Positions 49,048 through 60,900 of a DNA stretch of 64,000 nt are shown here, piece after piece. A program made the position numbers and the translations under genes. This stretch comes from Ulva prolifera (Eukaryota; Chlorophyta; Ulvophyceae; Ulvales; Ulvaceae), in contig CM041196.1 of assembly GCA_023078555.1 (NCBI GenBank), positions 5,963,658 to 6,027,657 on the forward strand, written 5' to 3'. The notes below the pieces were generated by a model that saw only the letters and a list, made by a program, of their open reading frames with translations, was not told the origin of the DNA and did no database searches. Position 1 is the first letter of the stretch. Every line of letters starts with the position of its first letter.

Positions 49048-51875
49048 ACAAGTAATTTCTGTTGCAGAATCACAGAGCTTGGATGCTGCAGAGGTACGTC
49101 AAATATGAAAACGCAGCTTTCGCCATGGTTCCGTGTACATGCGCCAGAGAACTGGCACCAAATCCAGCATGGAACGGCTGGCATGTCTTCACTAGACGTC
49201 ACGAAGACTCGTGTGACGTATGTATTCATTGCACGCGCATGCAATGGGGCGCCCGCCGCTGGGAACCACGGCACTCGCACAGCGAACCTGCTGCTCATGC
49301 GCACCTCTGCAAGCCCGCGCGGACCCACAGATTCACGCATTGCGTTGTAGCATGTGGTGGTGCTCTGCCATACAACCGCTCGAGCTCTTGTGATTTGATC
49401 ACAGAGGGACGCGCTTGGTGTGGGGTAGCCTCAAGGCCGCCGCTTCTAGTGTCGCTGTTGACTGCTCGGCTCGTGTAGACAGGCTTTGTAGACATCTGAG
49501 GAGGTCCTGCAGCAAGGCTGGAACGTGTCGTACTGGTCTTTGAACGTCATTATCACAATAAATTCTGCAGCCAGCAGATAGTGCACCAGTCAGTGCATGA
49601 AAGAATGCGTATGGTAGGAGGCTGGCATGTCGTTGAGCGACGACGCTCGATCGAGACGCGCCCCGGGAATGACGTGATCCAGGGCATGTCAACAATTGCG
49701 TAATCGCTGCTTGTGTGAGCAGCCAAAGCGCTTGCCGAAGCCCAAATGCGCCACGGACGATCAAAATTCAACATGCCTGAATGTGCACCCCCGGCTTCAG
49801 ATTCGCGAAGCAAGCACTGACCAGCGACGATATTAGCCAGTGTATGGTTTCAGGCCGATCGAGTGCAGGATTTGGAATCCTTGGGGTCGAAAATGTTGCG
49901 CCAGGCCATACAGGCGCGGCGGTGCCACGCCAAGCATGCGCACAGGCCTGGGTAACGGCCAACGCACAATGGAATTGCAAATCACAAATGATTGCATGCG
50001 CGGTGCTCTCAGCTGCTGTCGCGAAGGCCACACAGTGCGCAGCATCAATACCACGTCTCTTGAACATGGTTCAATGACTCGACATTGATGTGAGCGTTCA
50101 TGTAGGCGACAGCGCAGAACGGTAGTGCAATGTCTTTTGCTTGTGTTCGAGGGTCGACGGCGACGACGGTGCTGTTGCGCATGACTGCGGTCGCGTTTCC
50201 GTGGCGAGGGCACCTTACGCATTGTAACAAACTCCGACAGGCGGAGCATCATGCATCGCGCGTCCGTACAGTGACATGCTCGGCGCTTGCTGAGGCCGTG
50301 TAATGCACGCCATCGATGCTGGCCCTACCAACAAACAGGAGTGCTGATTGTGCTCCAACATGGCTTCCTGTGGCGAAGCACTGCGGTCCGGACAGACGAC
50401 TATGTACATGCATGATCGATTACGTCCAGTGTTCTACGGCTATGCATGGAATTCACGCATTGGTCAGGGATTCCATGTGCAGCCATGCTCAACACAACAG
50501 CGATCACACAGAGAACTCTGCTTGCTTACTTTGTCCTTGTAACACACAGAGAACTCTGCTTATCCTTTGTATGAACTGCACTGCAGCAGGAGAGTTGGAT
50601 CAGGCAGTGGCTGGGATCCCTCCGGAGCTAAGGTCAACCAACTCTCATGTGCCCCTTGATGGACTCCATGCAAGCTAGGCCTTGTGCGTGCTTCTCATTC
50701 TATCTCCAACTCCAAGCTCCGTCAGAGAATCAGAAGATTGATTGATACGGGTGTGCTGTGTACCCGCTCGTCCCCTCATGCTCGTGGATTGGCATTGGTG
50801 TGGCAATGTGCATTGGCTGCACTGTCGGTCTTTTCTGAGTGAATTGTGTTGCCGCTGTGGCATGTGGTACAACTGCTGCCACGCCAGACCCACCTTGTGG
50901 TCTGGCATGCATCACACCTGACGCTCCCGCCGATGCTGCTTTCCTGTTGTTGTTTGGGTGTGGTACCTGCGGTTCTTCGACGAAAGGACCCATCTCACCT
51001 GATTCCACCTCCACTGCCCCCATGTCCCGCACCAGGTTTCAAATCCTTGATTGTAGAGCAGCACAACAGGTGTGTTCAAGTTGCCAGCAGTGCTTCCGGT
51101 AGCACCGTCGCCGTGGGGCAGTATACACAAGCTTACACAAAGACAGCCTGTAGGTGGTAGCAAAGCCACACGCTGGAGTGAGAACATGCGCACACCTTGA
51201 CCGACGGTCTACACCAAATTGCAAGACAAGAATGCAGAGAGCTGATCTGTGGTGTTTGTATGAACACAGTGAAAAGGCACTCTGGTGGCAGTTTGCATCT
51301 GAAAGACATTCAGAACACTCATCTGTGGTGCCCAGTACATCAGGTCATTGTGGTGGATTACACGAGGCCAGTGGGTGTTTGTGTGTAGCGCGGCCACAGC
51401 AGGCTACTGCATGCCACGCAGCAGCGTTGCGGAGCTGGCGAAGCCGACAGGCTCGGGCTGACTGTCACACCAACACAGTATATACATGCCTCGGTCCATC
51501 TCTATGCCTTTGTGACCCGGGCGGAGCCGCAGGCTAACTCAAGAACTCTGAAAACAGCGCCTGCCATGGTGGCCCGGACCAGCAGCATCCACATCCGCTC
51601 GCGGCCATTTGTTGAAAGCGACCTGGGCACTAGCTGATGTGTACAACAACTCACTTGATACTTGATCGGAAATGCATGTTTACGAATGGCCTAGACGAAC
51701 CATTCACGAAAGCAATAATAATTCTTGGAGGAGGAAACCGTAATCCTGTCTTGGACGGGATCCAGAACCGCTCCCAAAACAAATAGACTCAGAAAGTATG
51801 GACGCTCCCTTGTCCCTCAGACCCCGTTCTGAGTGCACACTCAGCATGTGCAGCTCGACTTGTGTCGTGTTTACT

Positions 51876-53332
51876 CTACAGGCCGTCATAGAGTGCCATC
51901 CAGGCCTTCTCACTCGCCTTCATCTCGGGGGAATCCATCGCCTGACCGTGCTTCTGGCCGAGCACCCACAGGTGGCCGTACGGGTCTTGCAGTGTGACAC
52001 ACTTGTCGCCCCAGAACATGTCGTCGGGCCCATCGGTGCGTGGGCACATCATGGAGGCCACCTGCTTGAAGCCCTGCATGAATGTGCCTCTGCACGACCA
52101 TGAACCACAGGAGCTCAGGCCCTTACATGGCAGAGCACCACAAAGCAGACTGACAGGCATTGCACCCAGAAGCACTAAAATGAATCAAGCACTCAGCAAG
52201 CACAACAAAATCTGCAGGCAGACCGCCTAAGCCAAGATGGTACCGACAGCTGTGTGCACACTTGATCACCGAAGCACGGGCGCATTCGATCCAAGATCAT
52301 CAGAGAACTTGGCATCCAATATCGGGGAGGAATTTCGAGGTTAATAATTGCCGTACTCACCTTTTCCAGGGCCTTGGTGTGGGTCGGTTGGATGTCGTCC
52401 ATGGTCAGGTAGTGCATCCCAGGGCGCTGGGCGCAGGAGTTCTTGATCGCCAGGGCATCGTCCCAAGCCATGATCATCACCATGTCCTTGAACATAAAAG
52501 AGGCGTGTATGACGTAGCGTTCATCAGGTGTTTTGTACACATGCCTTGCTGTCGTGCCAAAAACCTCCTGCAAGCACCGGCACATACCTGACAGCACAGG
52601 CTCACTTCATTTGCCCTGACAGATCCACGCTGCCTCTAAAACCAGCTGTCTGGGTTTTGAAACTGATGATCGAATCAAAGTGTTTTTGTTCAATGTGTGC
52701 ACACGCGAGCACTGATCAGCAGTGAGCACCACATGCCGAGAAATTGCTGGGAAATTGATATAACAAGACTACAAACACACATGCTACCTTTTGAGGCTAA
52801 TGTGCGTTCACAGCCAAACATAAGAGGCACGATGCTGCTACGTGGAGGGGAACGCAGGCGTGAACGCAGAGCGTCCAAAGGTTCAACTGGACAAATGAAT
52901 AGTGACAGCAAGCACTAGGATAGCTGTGACTTCTCGAGATCGTCGCGGCCTTTGCGCCTTGGCAACAACGGTCGAATCTCGGACATGGATTCTCCTGACC
53001 CATGAGCTATCAATGTTGCACACATGGTAATCAAGACGTCACCCCGCATCTGCGTCGCACATCGTTGAGATGAATACGAGGAACGATCATGGCATTTGAT
53101 CACATGGGCGGGCCGACATTGCTGAGCATAATCAGCATGATTCAAACGCAACAAGCGCATGCACGACAAGGTTCAGGTGGACGCCAGATGACATGTACTG
53201 AAAAGCACCACTACTAGATATTACGACTCAGGAGAGTACCTCATACAGGCTCAACGCCTCGGCGCATTTGCCAGTGAACTGAAGGCAGCTGATGGTGTTG
53301 CCGTTGATCCCGACGCTCTGGTTCTCCGCCAT
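51876..53332 (-). CDS. VOC/PhnB-like (glyoxalase-fold) protein, copy 2, complete
   Basis: Three phase-0 exons, 53240-53332, 52361-52567 and 51876-52073, give 165 aa. Exon 1 has NTISCLQFTGKCAEALSLYE. Exon 2 has EVFGTTARHVYKTPDERYVI and VMIMAWDD. Exon 3 has MFWGDKCVTLQDPYGHLWVL and a helical tail with SPEMKASEKAW. Donors are GAG/GTACTC and AAAG/GTGAGT; acceptors are TTGCAG and ATGCAG. Length and motif order fit PhnB-like vicinal-oxygen-chelate proteins, a fold used for metal-dependent or binding roles. The substrate cannot be told. Residues equivalent to glyoxalase I metal ligands are not obvious. No targeting signal is evident. Confidence 0.8.
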
Positions 53333-53333
53333 G

Positions 53334-54929
53334 GTGGAATTGCTTGTCTTTGAGGATTTATGAAGGGGCTCCATGCATTTGAATAGAAGTGAATCGATCG
53401 GTGTTGATATCTGCCGCGAAGCACGCTATATATACTGTTAACGCTGGCATGGACCCGTGCTAAGTGCATTGACCCGTGCTGAGTGCTGCGCCAGCATGCC
53501 CGAGCACGGTCTGCTTCACTGGCACCGATAACTCGAGGTTGCTCACATCAGCCCATCATGCATAACTTTAGATCTAGGTCCGTGCTGGGCCGGGCAGGCA
53601 GCACAGCTGTTGCAGCTGGCACACGCGATTGCAAGCACACAGGCACAGCGCTGTGCACAGCAGCAGCTGCACTACCATAGGCCAGACCTCATGAGGTATA
53701 CCCATGGCCTGATTTTGCTCATGCATCCCATGAGCAAGCACCTCTAGTGTGGATGACTGCACCCCAGCATGCTGTAGGTGGCGCTGTCCATGCAAAGCAC
53801 ATGCTGTGCATGCTGAGGTGACCTGGCACATGCCCTGCATGCAACAGGCAGCCGCAGAGGTAGATGAGCTTGAACTACTCACAACCAAACAGCACAGAGA
53901 GATTTGCAGCAGTAAGGTAATTCTACACAGTGGTTCTGTCAAGGAATGCAAATGCTGAAGAGTCTACTCCACGCTTTGTGACACCTACAGTGCAGCAAAC
54001 GCCACCTTAAGGGCTGACCGAGCAGCACAGCATAGCAGCTCTGGGCAACCCCACTGCTTTGTCAGGTGTATGGTCCTGGTGTCAAGCTCAACGTGATGGT
54101 CAACGATGTCTGCATCCGCGAGTTAGCACTGCGCGATGCGCATCCCACATGGCTTCTGTTCAACTCGAGTCTGAATGGTAGGCTTATCAAGCCACTGGTG
54201 GCTCCCTTGACATGGACCTGAAGGAGACAGGGTTTTTTTAGACAGTTTGTTTTGTTTTTTTGGTTTGTAATCGTGGCCATGCAGCATGCCCTTGAGCCTT
54301 TCAGCCACAGCTGGCGACTGAAACATGAGACCAGATGTTGATCACATGTGTCAACTATGTCTTGAACGGAAATGCTCAGGCTTGCTGACCGCCGGAGTGC
54401 GGTGGACCCACACCATGACGCGTGCGCAGGTCTCTGCGAGGTCTGTGGCGTGGCGCTCACACATGATCGACCTGTGTCAACGGTGCATTTGCTGTAGTGC
54501 CGGCGGTGCTACCTGTTGCGTCAAAAGAGTGCTCGGTTTATGTATATTCTTTCAACTTTTTTAAAACGCATGATTGCATCTACCCGTCCGCGGGTGTCTC
54601 GCGATCTAACATCACAGCCAGCACAGACTTAAAGCAGCGCACACCATCACACCTAAACTCACTAGCATTCTCACCTATTCAATGACTCACACACGCTGAG
54701 AACTCCCTTCCGTGTCCGAGACGTCTCCCCCTCAACCCACGCAAAGCCTCCCGAAGCGATCCACACCCAAGCACACGCATCATGTTCTATCAGCATGCCC
54801 CACAAATCAAGACGCTGAACAAAGAACCCTGAAAGAACGAACAGCGACGGGGGGGGGCACCACCCCGACGCAGCTCCTGCAGCCGGCTCCGGCCACGCGC
54901 AACACCGGCAGAAGTCTGCAACTGCAAGG
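53334..54929. other. Intergenic region, mostly unexplained
   Basis: The start resembles the upstream flank of the other module units (to about 53.5 kb). The rest has only short ORFs except one possible plus-strand exon at 54066-54177. The 3' untranslated region of VPS18 should lie at the right end. Confidence 0.4.
54066..54177 (+). CDS. Possible isolated plus-strand exon
   Basis: Acceptor TTTGTCAG and donor AATG/GTAGGC bracket an open segment reading VYGPGVKLNVMVNDVCIREL and on to ...LLFNSSLNG. It looks like ordinary globular coding sequence, but no neighbouring exons or family could be recognised. Confidence 0.25.
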
Positions 54930-57900
54930 CTACCCAAACTGGTCTGGGAGCGTGAGGCAGACACGCGGCTGCCTCTCCTTGGAGCCGCCGCCGCTGCTCG
55001 CGCCGCCGGGCGCGGCGTCGGACGCCGGCGCGAGGCCCTGTTCGAGGAACCCGAGGGCGCGCTCGGTGTGCAGGGGGTCGCCCTCCTTGAGCGCGCGGTG
55101 CAGCCGCTGCTGCGCCTCGAGCACGGCGTCGCGGTCCGTGTGGCGCGTGCTGCGCGCGAGCTGCTCCATCGTCTTGAGCAGCTCGCGGCGGTGCGCCGGC
55201 GGCCGCGAGACGTGCGCCGTGCTGCGCAGGATCTGCTCGACCGCGCAGCTCGTGTGGTAGCATGCGCCCGACGGGAACGCCTGGATCTTGGGGATCGCGC
55301 CGCCTGTAGCCACGACTGCGTCAGCACATGCATGAGCGGCGTGGTGTGTGTGGCAGGCTTGCTTGCCTGACAAGCATGCGGAGGACCGGCTGCGTCTTGC
55401 TGCTGCGGCATGCCCACACATGAGTCACCGAACAGCAGGCTCCGCGAGTGTGGCAAGAGTGTTTGTGCACGCGGCAGGTCAGGGTCCCCAACCACCTGCA
55501 TGCAGCAGAGCTCCAGTGGCCTGCGCACCGCCCTCACCCTCGGGCGAATGACCGAGAGAGGGTTAGATATGCATTGATTGCGCCGAACAGAGCCATTGCA
55601 ACAGACAGGCGGCATGCATCGCCGCTGCAGGGGACCGAGGTGCGCTCCGGGTCACACCCTGGCGAGCTGCGGCACGTGATGGTGCATACGATTGTGAGGC
55701 CTACAGACCTGAAAAAGCCATCGAGTTGCGCCAACGACATGAGCAGTTGTCATGGCATGGCAGAACACGCAGGTAGATAGCGGGCTGTCTTTAAGGCGCT
55801 GAGCAGGCGTACATGGTGCCAAAAAGACAACAAATAGGGTGGCAGGTGGGCAACCAAAGAGACTGTGTGCAGCACAAAATATCTACACAGCCGACACAAG
55901 CCACAGCCATTACCCCCCGCAGAACAATCAATCGCGAGACAAATACAAGCAGGTGCTACACAGCTCAGACAAGGCAGTATAGCAAGGGAGGGGGCTGGGG
56001 ACACACCGGTGGGGATGCTGCAGACGGGGGCGGCGCGCAGGGGGGCGCCGCAGGCGAAGCACTTGGAGCTCCAGGAGAGGCTGCCGCAGCGCTTGCGGTT
56101 GTGCAGCAGCTGCGCCTCCAGCGCGCCGCTCACCTGCACCGCCCGCCGCGCCTTCTCCCCAGCACCTTGCACCTGCACTGCCACGGGCGTTGGTCTTGTT
56201 GGGGGCACCCCATGCGTCGCCACGCGGTTCTCGTACCGGCATGGAGTACTCTGCCGTGTGGGCAGATTCTGTGGAAAGCTGGCCTGGGATGCATGAGCGT
56301 ATGCACACCACGAGCGGTTCGCAGCTGTGCTTCTCCCATTGCATAAATACAACCACCTTAACCCCTAACCCCTAACCACGTGTGAGGCACTCACAACCTG
56401 GTACAAAGGAGCTGTCGGATTCATCTGAAAGGGTCCAAGCTCCGCTGCGTGACTGCACCAGACGCGATGTCACAGCACACATGCACCGCTGTAAGCACCG
56501 GTGTGCACCGAGCCCTGCTCGTGCTGCACAGCACGCACAGCACGCACAGCACGCGCAGCGCGCACCTTGAAAGACGTCGTCTCCATGTGCTTCACCAGCA
56601 GGCTCTTGTAGGTGCGCAGCGTCTGCTGCTCCGGTAGCAGGCCCAGCACGTCCTCCACCGCCAGCAGCTCCCGCTGCACGGTGTCCGATATGCATGCGTC
56701 CAATGCATCGACGCTCCCGACCACCTCCGCCTCCGGCGGCTCCGCGGCGTCCGTGCCGTTAGCTGGCGGCCCCGCCGCCCCGCCGCCCTGTGCCTCCGCG
56801 GCGGCATGCGGCCCTTTCAAGGCGGCTCCTGATGCGCCCTCGGCGGCCGCGGGGGCACCGCCATTGGTGCTGCGGCGGCTGCGCTGCTGCTGCGACTCCA
56901 TGACGCGGCGCAGCACCGAGAGCCACAGGCGGCGCTGCATGTGCGGGTCCTGTGCCTGCATCCACGGCGCGGAGGGTCACAACCTGCCTCACGATTCCTT
57001 GGACGACCAGGTGGAACATGTATTTGTATGCGGAGCCGACCCACCGCAACGTCAGCATGGCGGTGACGTATGCGAGTCTGTGTTGTGCGCGTGTGAGGAA
57101 GGCAGGGGAGGCAGACAGCAAGGCGAGGGTCTGCTCCACATGAATGCAGTGGACAATATATCAGCTGTAGACTAGACTGTAGACGAAGCTGGTCATGCTG
57201 ACTTGCTTTCTTTGCGCGCCTGCGCAGGCAAGGTTGGGTGCGGCAGCAGACACATGCGGCCCGCGGATATCACAGTAAACATGCGATCGTGTTTGATGGT
57301 GGGCAGCCAGGAGGGCTTCTCCGAGTTCACACCAAACAGGTCAGAGGCCCGATCACTTCCGGCTGGATGTATGGCGTGTGTCCAGCACCCTTGTGAACAC
57401 CATTATGCACTAACGATCATGTCTGCACGCACGGCCGGTCTCCGGCCGCAGAAGGAACAGATAACCACAAACATTGCATTGGTGGGGCTCACCTCCTCCA
57501 CAACCGAGAGGCCCTCCGCGTACGTCTCCGCGAGCTCAATCGCCGCTTCAAACGCATTGAGCTCCACCAGAATCCGCCGCGCCGCCGCGAGCTTGCCATG
57601 GGTCTTCGCGAGCCGCACCGCGCGGAACGCGTCAAACACAAACGGGTGCGCGGCGGCCGGGGGGGCCGGCGCCGTCGGTGCGGCGATGGCGGAGATCGCG
57701 GAGGCCTCTGGCAGGGGCGGGCCATCAGGGGAGCTGTGGCCGCCGCCGCTGCCGCCGCCGTCGCTGCTGCGCGGGATGCTGCGGGCATCGGAGATGGGCT
57801 GGAGGTCGCTGACGGGAAGCTCCATCGCAGGCCGCGGCGTCGCGAGCTGCGCGTCGTGGTCCGTCCGGGACTCTGCAGAGTCGAGGTACCTGTAGCCATT

Positions 57901-60900
57901 CGGCACATGCATGACCTGTGACGCACACGCAGCTGTGCGGGCGCAAAGGTGGCCACTTCCGTGGGAGCCGGGGCGGCGGAGGGCCCGGCCTCAGGCTGGG
58001 TGCTGGAGAGCAGGGGGCGTGTGGCGACGGCACTGCACGCAGCTGCATTGCACCGGAGTGGCATGTGGTGGTGATTGACACGGCTACTGAAAATCGACCA
58101 CGCAGAAAACTTGCAGGCGGGTGTGGGGTCGCTGGCACATTGACAGTGTGGAAGCATGGCGCGCCATGCCATCGGATATGCACCATAGCACATAAGCTTT
58201 GGCAATCGCATGGTGACACCACCCGGATCAAACGGACTCAATCCAACGGACCCCTACAAACACGTCAGAATGCCTGTACCCTACAGCTCAGGGCGGGTCT
58301 CCCTGGACCGCCGCCCCCGGTTCTGTGACGGCATGCCGTGCTGTGGCAAATACGGAGGGTCACGCCGGTGGCGTGTGCGGCATACCGGTGCAGTTCGTGC
58401 TCCTCAGGGTGCAGCACGAGCAGCACGACGTAGAGGTCGTGTAGGGTTCGGTCGCGCCAGCCGCAGTAGATCGCGCGGCTCTGCAGGTAGCGCAGCAGCG
58501 CGGTGCGCGTGGCCACAGGCACGTCGGGCTTCGCGAGGCCGCCCGCGGTGTGCGCGACCATGAGCGGCGTCACGCACCCGAGGCCCGGCGAGCGCTCGAG
58601 GGCCTCGCACGTCGCGAGCGGGTCGGCCGCCGTGAGCTGCGCGAGCGACGGCGCGAGGAGCTCGCGCCGCAGCTTCGGCAGCACCGCGAGGGCGCCGGCG
58701 ACATCCCCTGCAGCACGCGCGGCACACGTCATGGCATGTGATGCTGGCTGTGGCTGGAGCGTGTCGTGTTGGTGGTCCTGTTCCTGTGTTGCGCGCATGT
58801 TTCCTGCAGTCCCCTAGTCGCCGACGTATTGCGGTTCCGGCTACGCAACACGTCGGCGTGGCTGGCACACCCATGCGGGTATACTACCAGGCGGCCCCAT
58901 GACTTGCTATGCATGCGCTTTTATTTCCTACCAGGTGACACAAACACAAACTATGCCTGCAGCGACATGACCCTTCCGCAACCCCTTCCTCTCACCCTGG
59001 CCATCCCTTGCCACGGCCGAAAGGGTGATCGCATGCATGCTCCTGTGCCTGCCCCTTCTTCCTGCACAACAAGCACACTCCGCCTTGCATGGCAGTTGCT
59101 GCCCCGCTCAACGCGCGCGTTCCACTGCGAGTGGCAGCAGCGCACCCGGCAGCGACAGGGAGAAGACGAGCGGCCACACCCTGTAGGTGCGCGCCGCGGC
59201 CTTCAGGTCTGCGCGGCGGCCGCCGGCGCGCAGGATCTGCTCGACGGCCTGCCATGGCAGCAGCCGCTGGTGCCGCTCGATGAAGGCCACCACCTCCTCC
59301 TCCGGGGCGGCCTCCGGCAGCCCCGCCGGCGCCTGCGGCGGCTGGCCGGGCCGCGGCGACACGGCCTCGCTGACACAGCGCACCAGCAGGATCTCGAGCA
59401 GCCAGAGCGCGAGGGACGTGGCTGCGGCGTCCGGGGGCTTGTCGTCATACTGCCGCAGCTTCGCCGTGAGGTACACCTCTAATGCATGGGCCTACATGCA
59501 TGGCACCGCCGTCATGATTCATGACTGACGCGTCAGTGCAGCTGGTACGCACTTCCACATCCACACGCCTCTTAGGGTTGTGGCCAGAATGTGGTAGACG
59601 TGAGGTGTGGGGTGGGCAGGCAGAGTCTGGAGGCCTGCACCTTGGCCTCTGAGACAGCGAGGGTGTCGTAGGGGACGCTCTGAAACCACAGGGCGAGCTG
59701 CTGGAAGCTCGGGAGGTCGCCTGCAGCCGCGATGGCCGCGGTGATGTGGCCGAGGGAGCGCGCCGCGCGCACGTAGTCACCTGCAGCCACGCCAGCCAGT
59801 CACTGCTCCGCTCGCAGTGGTAGTCGTATGAGCTGCCACACGCACCCCGCCCACGCCTGTCTCGAGAGGCTCATCAACATATTGTTGATAAGGGGGCTCA
59901 CTGGTGGCGGTCAGGCCTGCGGTGGGGGCGTTCAGTTTTTTTAGCACCTGCGGTGGGCGTTAGGGAGGGGGGGGGGGGGGGGAATTGCATCCGCGCTGCT
60001 GCCCTTACAAACCCCTGACTCCGGGATACATCTACTACCCTGCCATTACACCACCCTAGGCCTCAGCAGCCGACCAAGGGCCCGGCCAGATGAGTCGTGT
60101 TCGCCGTCATTCACACATCATTTGCAGACTATTCCCACTGCGGGCCGTAGCACCTCTGCCACGCGACGGCAACACCTCAAGTCAGCGCCACCGTCATGCA
60201 TGCCATGCGCCATACATACACATGGCAACACCGCATCCCTGTGCGCAGGCCTGTGCCGCGCGGAGAGACCTAACGCATGCAAGCTGCAAATGTGTGTCGC
60301 TGAACGACCACCCGATGCAACAAATCGCAAACGAGCTGGTAAGAGATGAGGTGGGGCCGCACCAGCATCTCGGGCCGCCTCGGCGCTGGCGAGCCGCACC
60401 GCCGCCTTGCTCACCCGCACCTCCTGCAGCCGCTCCCACGTCTCGTCCACCAGCGCGCCGCCGCCGAGGTCGAGCCCCCGCAGCCCGGCCAGGTCGCCGC
60501 CGCTGCTCTCGCGCGACCCCGCCGCCTCCAGCAGCTCCGCCTGCGTAAACTGCAGGTCGAGCTCCGCCTCCTCCAGCAGCCGCAGCGCCGCCGCGGAGTC
60601 ACCGACGGCCACAAAATCGCGCCAGATGTCGTGGGGGCTGTCCGCGGACAGCACGGCCGCGATGCCGCTGCGGCCGACGGCGTACGCCTCCGCGACGCCG
60701 GCGCTCGCGGCGAGCGGCGTTCGGGTGGAAGGCGTGGCGGCGGGGGAGGCGGCTAAGGGGTCCTGGATCAGGAACAGCGGCTCGCCGATGCCCTCCGGAC
60801 ACGGCAGCACCCGGACCTGCATGATGTGGCCCCGTGAGGGACACCATGAGACGGCCAGCATCGCATGCTGTGTGGACCTCCATGTCACCCGCAGGCGCCA

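Larger units (their letters stand above)
44263..53333 (-). repeat. Tandem gene module, unit B
   Basis: This unit of about 9.07 kb has the same gene order as unit A and no retrotransposon. Its VOC and NEG genes look complete. Confidence 0.7.

Noticed and set aside
54671-55615. 314-aa Arg/Ser-rich minus-strand ORF over the VPS18 3' end
   Set aside because: It is an alternative-frame shadow of the GC-rich last exon; the phase-compatible VPS18 frame ends at 54930.
56355-56380. Telomere-like CCCCTAA repeats
   Set aside because: Only two to three imperfect units inside a VPS18 intron; too short to call an interstitial telomere.
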